64,000 nucleotides of DNA from Roseateles terrae (GTDB lineage Bacteria > Pseudomonadota > Gammaproteobacteria > Burkholderiales > Burkholderiaceae_C), in NCBI RefSeq assembly GCF_014192155.1, contig NZ_JACHXO010000001.1, positions 1,080,069 to 1,144,068 of the forward strand, read 5' to 3'. Made by a program: the position numbers and the translations under genes. Below, in pieces: positions 60,159 to 64,000 of this stretch (position 1 is its first letter; the number at the start of each line of letters is the position of its first letter). Under the pieces are notes generated by a model that saw only the letters and a program-made list of their open reading frames with translations, made no database searches and was not told the DNA's origin.

Positions 60159-61940
60159 TTGACCAAAACCTCCACCGGGCAGCCGGCATACGCTGCAGCA
60201 CTCGACCGCATCGTTCGGCAGCTCCCCTGCGACGCGGCAGCGTTGCTGAAGCTCGACGGCGTCACCCTGCGCGCGGTGGCGGTGCACGGTCTGACGGAAG
60301 AAGCGTTGCACCGCCGGTTTCCATTGGCCGGACACCCTCGGCTCGCGACCTTGATGGCCCGCACGGGGCTCCATCGGTTCCCGCCGGACTGCGGACTGCC
60401 CGACCCTTACGACGGGCTCATTGACCATCCGCAGTCGCACGCGGACGCGTTGCTGCCCGTGCATGACTGCATGGGGGCGCCGCTGTTCGTCCGCGGGAAG
60501 GCCTGGGGGGTGGTGACCTTTGACGCCCTGACCCCAGGAGCGTTTGGTGCCGTCGATGAATCGCTGATGGCGGAAACCTTGTCTGGACTTGCCGGGCAGG
60601 TCGAAGCCTTGGCGTCGGTTCACATGGCCTCGGACGAGACTGGCCAGCCTCGGACACGCAGCAGCCCCCGGTCGGCCTCCCGACCCGTCGCCACCATCGT
60701 TCGGGAAACCCGGCAGCCTGAGGGTCGCAGCCCAGCCTGGCAGCAACTGATGCAGGAAGTGGACACCGTCGCTCCGTCGGACCTCACCGTTCTCATTCTG
60801 GGAGAGACCGGCACGGGCAAGGAATTGGTGGCCCACCGGCTGCATGAGGGGTCGCGGCGCTCGCAGCATCCCTTGGTGCAGGTGAATTGCGCCGCCCTGC
60901 CTGAGACCCTCGCGGACAGCGAGCTGTTCGGCCACCGCCGCGGCGCCTTCACCGGCGCGACCCAGGACCGCATGGGGAAGTTTGAACTTGCCGCTGGCGG
61001 CACGCTGATGCTGGATGAGGTGGGAGAGCTGCAGCTGCCGGTTCAAGCGAAGTTGCTGCGGGTGCTGCAGAGTGGCGACATACAACGCCCGGGCAGTGAC
61101 GCGCCCCTGCGGGTGGATGTGCGGGTGGTTGCTGCCACCAACCGCGATCTTCGAGCCGAAGTGGCGGCAGGCCGCTTCCGGGCAGATCTGTATCACCGGC
61201 TGGCGGTCTACCCGGTGCATGTGCCGCCATTGAGGATGCGGGGACGCGATGTGCTCGCGCTGGCGGGCGTCTTCCTGGAGGAGAACCAGCACCGGCTGGG
61301 CGCGCGCAATCTGCGACTGTCTCCGGCATCGCGGGATGCCCTGCTGCATCACGACTGGCCCGGCAATGTGCGGGAGCTGGAACATCTCATCAGCCGGGCT
61401 GCGCTGCGCGCGTGGGCGGAAGCGCGCGGTCGCGCCCAGCGATGGACGCCGATCGAGCCAGAACATCTCGGACTGTGGCCGGGAGCGAGTCGCGTATCCA
61501 GCGCGTTGACCCCGGAAGTGGCGGGCGCAGTCAACGTCAGCGCCCCCGGTCCTACTGAAGACTTGATCGGGAAAGCGCTCAACGCAGATCTTTCTCCGCA
61601 TGCGGAGCGCAACAGCGGTCGAGAAACGCCCCAGAGCATCACCGGCGACGCGACCCGTTCCAGCTCGCAGCCGCTCGCGCATCCCGTCGCGCATCCCGTC
61701 TGGCAGCCCGTCTCGCAGCCCTCGCAGCCCTCGCAGCCCCGTGCGCCTACCACCCTCGCGCCCACCACCCTCGCGCCCACGCTCCGTGAAGCGACCGAAG
61801 CCTTCCAGCGCCAATGGCTGGAAGCGCTGCTCCGACGCCATCCGCACTCGATGGCATCCGCCGCACGCGAAGCCGGCATGGATCGCAGCAACTTTCATCG
61901 CCTGATCAAGAAGTGGGGCCTGTCAGGCGATCGTCGCTGA
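60159..61940 (+). CDS. norR: NorR/FhpR-type nitric-oxide-responsive sigma-54 activator
   Basis: 593 residues. The GAF domain (1-~155) has LPDPYDGL, Cys104 in VHDCMGAPLF and Asp122 in VVTFDALTP, matching the region of the NO-sensing non-haem iron centre of E. coli NorR. The AAA+ domain has the Walker A GETGTGKE (215-222) and the sigma-54 contact GAFTGA (262-267). A Fis-type helix-turn-helix (MASAAREAGMDRSNFHRLIK) ends the chain. The start is a TTG at 60159; no in-frame ATG exists before residue 66. A long linker (~455-555) with HPVAHPV, QPSQPSQP and LAPTTLAPT repeats makes it larger than the usual ~510 residues. Confidence 0.93.
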   Translation: MTKTSTGQPAYAAALDRIVRQLPCDAAALLKLDGVTLRAVAVHGLTEEALHRRFPLAGHPRLATLMARTGLHRFPPDCGLPDPYDGLIDHPQSHADALLPVHDCMGAPLFVRGKAWGVVTFDALTPGAFGAVDESLMAETLSGLAGQVEALASVHMASDETGQPRTRSSPRSASRPVATIVRETRQPEGRSPAWQQLMQEVDTVAPSDLTVLILGETGTGKELVAHRLHEGSRRSQHPLVQVNCAALPETLADSELFGHRRGAFTGATQDRMGKFELAAGGTLMLDEVGELQLPVQAKLLRVLQSGDIQRPGSDAPLRVDVRVVAATNRDLRAEVAAGRFRADLYHRLAVYPVHVPPLRMRGRDVLALAGVFLEENQHRLGARNLRLSPASRDALLHHDWPGNVRELEHLISRAALRAWAEARGRAQRWTPIEPEHLGLWPGASRVSSALTPEVAGAVNVSAPGPTEDLIGKALNADLSPHAERNSGRETPQSITGDATRSSSQPLAHPVAHPVWQPVSQPSQPSQPRAPTTLAPTTLAPTLREATEAFQRQWLEALLRRHPHSMASAAREAGMDRSNFHRLIKKWGLSGDRR

Positions 61941-63618
61941 CGGCTGGCCCTCCCCCGTCCCACGCCGCATGCTCCTGCGATCCGCCCTCCCCATCCGGCG
62001 TCATCGCCATCCATGTTTCCGGTGAGCACAGCCGTCGATAGAGCGCGAACACTCGGGCCTCCAGCTCCTGCGGCGTGCGACACAGCCGGGCGCCGATCAG
62101 CCGCGCGCGGAAGTTGTACATCTGCTCCCGCACCGATGCCGACCACGCCCGCCCTGACTCCTGCGGGTCAAACGAGCTGTGTCGAAGTATGCGCACCCAC
62201 CCCGCCAGCACCCGATAGGGCAGTCCAACCAGGGCATCCGCCAGCGTGCCACAGGATGCGCCCGCAGCTCCGCCCCCACCCGTGCCCGTGCCCGTGCCCG
62301 CGCCGAAACCCGAACCCGACCCAGCACCGCCAGCGCCAGCGCCAGCGCCGGCGCCAGCACCAGCACCAGCACCAGCACCAGCACCAGCACCAGCACCAGC
62401 ACCAGCACCAGCACCAGCACCAGCACCAGCGCCAGCGCCAGCACCAGCACCAGCACCAGCAAAAGCAGGAGCGCCGCGACCAACACCGGTAATCAGAGTC
62501 GCAGCCGCATCATTGCCGGCATAGATCCGCTGCAGCATCAACAGGCGGATCACCAACGCCGGGTCCGTCGCTCCGACCATCGCCAGCGTCTCGCGGGATG
62601 CCCCCTGCTCCACCAGTCGATGGAGCTTGTGCAGCACTTGCAGGTCACAACAGGGCAGCGCACGAACGGACTCGTCCTGCCACGCCTGAATCATCGGCCC
62701 CTGGAAGAACTGCACGCCCAAGCGGCGCAGCCGAAGGTAATCCGCGGGAGCTTGCAGGCCGTCAGCGATGACCTCCAGATCAAAGCAGGCAGCCCGCCGG
62801 AGCCAGCCCGCCCATGCGGAGGATGGCAACCCCATCACCGGCAACTTCGCATACCGCGCCAGCGGGGCCCAGGCCCAGCGTGGATCCTCAGGGCCGCCCA
62901 GCTCGATCAGCGCAAATCGGTAGCCGGCGGCATGCAGCTGTGCAATGCGGCGGGTCGTCGCCTCCTCGACCGGCAGGGTCGCCGGCAACTGGATGACGAA
63001 CAGCGGCGCGCACAGCGCGTCGGCCACACTGCTGAGCAGCGCCGCATGGTCCAGCGTCACAAAGAGGCAGCCCGCCGCATGGTGCTTCAGGCCCCCATCG
63101 AGCAGCGCGTGGCTCAGCGCCATACACACGGCGTAAGGGCTGGGCGGCTCGTCCGGGCGGTCTCGACCCCGATCCCAGCGGAAGCGGAGCTCCTGCCCCA
63201 TCGGCTCCACCATGCCCTGCGCAATGCTCTGGCGGGCGAAGCGCACCCAGCGCAGGTCCGTGCCCTGGAAGAACCGGGGCGCCATGCGTCCTGCTGCGCC
63301 GGGGCCCCATTCGACCGAGCGGGATTGGGAGCGATTGCATCCGCTCGGGTCTGGCAGTGATTTCAGCGGTGAGTTGGAGAGTGAGTCCGACAGTGGGGCC
63401 GACAGTGAGTTCGACAATGCATGCGGAAGCGACTCTGGAACCGGTCGCGTACGGGCAAGCGGGAGGGACAGCGAGGCAGGAAGCGCACGCGGCGGGAGAC
63501 GGAACGGGTCCGTCGTTGAATCATTCGCCGGATCGGTGGTGCGCCCCGGCGAGGCAAGGGAGGCAGACGGCAGCATGGTGGGCGGCGTCCCCCGGGTTGT
63601 GCACCCGCGGGCCGGCAT
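61906..63618 (-). CDS. Degenerate EAL-HDOD protein with Ala-Gly repeat insertion
   Basis: About 570 residues. After a ~110-residue Ser/Pro/Leu repeat-rich N-terminus, an EAL-like domain begins at MAPRFFQGTDLRWVRFARQS. Its later motif VIADGLQAPADYLRLRRLGV lacks the acidic residues of active phosphodiesterases, so it is probably inactive. An HDOD-like region follows (HRLVEQGASRETLAMVGATD onward). It is interrupted by ~50 residues of Ala-Gly and a Gly/Thr-rich stretch before resuming at TLADALVGLPYRVLAGWVRI. The start is uncertain: 63618 is the longest, 63285 (MAPRFF) is plausible. It overlaps the norR 3' end by 35 bases (convergent). Confidence 0.8.
   Translation of the reverse strand: MPARGCTTRGTPPTMLPSASLASPGRTTDPANDSTTDPFRLPPRALPASLSLPLARTRPVPESLPHALSNSLSAPLSDSLSNSPLKSLPDPSGCNRSQSRSVEWGPGAAGRMAPRFFQGTDLRWVRFARQSIAQGMVEPMGQELRFRWDRGRDRPDEPPSPYAVCMALSHALLDGGLKHHAAGCLFVTLDHAALLSSVADALCAPLFVIQLPATLPVEEATTRRIAQLHAAGYRFALIELGGPEDPRWAWAPLARYAKLPVMGLPSSAWAGWLRRAACFDLEVIADGLQAPADYLRLRRLGVQFFQGPMIQAWQDESVRALPCCDLQVLHKLHRLVEQGASRETLAMVGATDPALVIRLLMLQRIYAGNDAAATLITGVGRGAPAFAGAGAGAGAGAGAGAGAGAGAGAGAGAGAGAGAGAGAGAGAGAGGAGSGSGFGAGTGTGTGGGGAAGASCGTLADALVGLPYRVLAGWVRILRHSSFDPQESGRAWSASVREQMYNFRARLIGARLCRTPQELEARVFALYRRLCSPETWMAMTPDGEGGSQEHAAWDGGGPAVSDDRLTGPTS
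62329..62461 (+). repeat. Hexanucleotide microsatellite, about 22 units
   Basis: A run of CCAGCA/CCAGCG units, continuing into looser CCCGTG-type repeats on the left. On the coding (minus) strand it reads GCTGGT/GCTGGC, giving (Ala-Gly)n. Because six is a multiple of three, changes in copy number alter protein length without shifting the frame. Confidence 0.95.
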
Positions 63619-63669
63619 ATCTTGAAGGGACTGCCAGTATTCGCGACGAACCCATCAGCAGGCGATGAC

Positions 63670-64000
63670 TCAACTCGTCGACGATTCAGCCAGCACCGAC
63701 TGGGACCGGTAGGAATCGTCGCGGGTTTCGGTTGGGGGCGCCTGTGCGACGGAGGCATCGGCGCCGCCCTCAGGGTCAGTGAACCGCGGCCAGTGCGGCG
63801 CGCGCGGGCCCAGCGGCAAGTGCACCCGGGTATGCGCGCCATGGCGGGTGCGCACAAATCGATAGCGCGCGCCCATCTGCTGTGCCCGGCGCCGCATGCC
63901 CGCGAGCCCCTGTCCGCCCGAGAGGATGTGGGCTGCCGGCTGAAGCGCCGCCATCAGCCCTCTGGGCACGCCGTCCGGACCCAGCGGCTGCTGCGGACCC
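63670..64000 (-). CDS. Sensor histidine kinase, C-terminal part (5' end outside window)
   Basis: The frame is open from the window edge to the stop at 63670 (about 109 codons). It carries the end of a HATPase domain of NarX/DegS-type kinases: DGVPRGLMAALQ, then GQGLAGMRRRAQQMGARYRF and GAHTRVHLPLG (the G2 box and last strand). A ~45-residue charged tail follows. A response regulator would be expected beyond the edge. It precedes the EAL-HDOD gene on the same strand by 51 bases. Confidence 0.8.
   Translation of the reverse strand, partial: GPQQPLGPDGVPRGLMAALQPAAHILSGGQGLAGMRRRAQQMGARYRFVRTRHGAHTRVHLPLGPRAPHWPRFTDPEGGADASVAQAPPTETRDDSYRSQSVLAESSTS

Noticed and set aside
62329-62461. CRISPR-like array
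   Set aside because: The units are contiguous hexamers without spacers and lie inside a coding frame.

Overview
The window is high-GC chromosomal DNA, densely coding, and reads as a Burkholderiales betaproteobacterium, probably near the Roseateles/Mitsuaria/Rubrivivax group. The clearest support is the block rpsO-pnp-qor-tpiA-secG-tRNA-Leu-nuoABCDEFGHIJKLMN-DUF2818-NUDIX-DUF1178, all on the minus strand, a layout I associate with this order. Placement is an inference from gene content and order; no database search was possible. No insertion sequence, prophage or CRISPR array was seen.

1-10.8 kb: the 3' part of gcvP (glycine cleavage P-protein) is followed by sdaA (serine to pyruvate). Then, on the minus strand, come a patatin-like lipase, a periplasmic solute-binding protein and a dctP-dctQ-dctM TRAP transporter set with gluconokinase. 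A divergent LacI-family regulator faces gntK across an intergenic region holding two matching palindromes. 10.9-19.8 kb: an RND efflux pair (adaptor plus pump), aroC, a CBS-pair protein, metY and an alpha/beta hydrolase. 20-22.9 kb: the threonine-to-glycine pathway (tdh-kbl) with a divergent XRE-cupin regulator and a clear palindrome between them.

22.9-36.6 kb is more accessory: a PIN/RHH toxin-antitoxin pair, an orphan tail-anchored protein, and a 355-residue protein that looks like a tyrosine-phosphatase fold whose catalytic cysteine has been replaced. After these come a YihY-type membrane protein, DUF2069, an FAD-linked oxidase, a second patatin preceded by a tiny coupled ORF, a DUF1264 (plant oil-body-protein-like) lipoprotein, two small unknowns and a second RND pair. 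36.6-58.5 kb is housekeeping: DUF1178, NUDIX, DUF2818, all 14 complex I subunits, tRNA-Leu(GAG), secG, tpiA, a quinone oxidoreductase, pnp and rpsO.

58.7-64 kb: hmp (flavohemoglobin) is divergent from a NorR/FhpR-type sigma-54 activator. The intergenic region shows a near-consensus -24/-12 promoter and three GT-N7-AC sites, a complete nitric-oxide-response switch. Next is a degenerate EAL-HDOD protein whose HDOD region is split by a long Ala-Gly hexanucleotide repeat, and finally the C-terminal end of a sensor histidine kinase cut by the window edge.

Threonine, glycine and serine breakdown recurs (tdh-kbl, gcvP, sdaA): threonine to glycine, glycine to one-carbon units, serine to pyruvate. 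The strongest novelty candidates are the pseudo-phosphatase-like protein, the repeat-interrupted EAL-HDOD protein, the 34-codon ORF coupled to the patatin gene, and several unreported operator-like palindromes.
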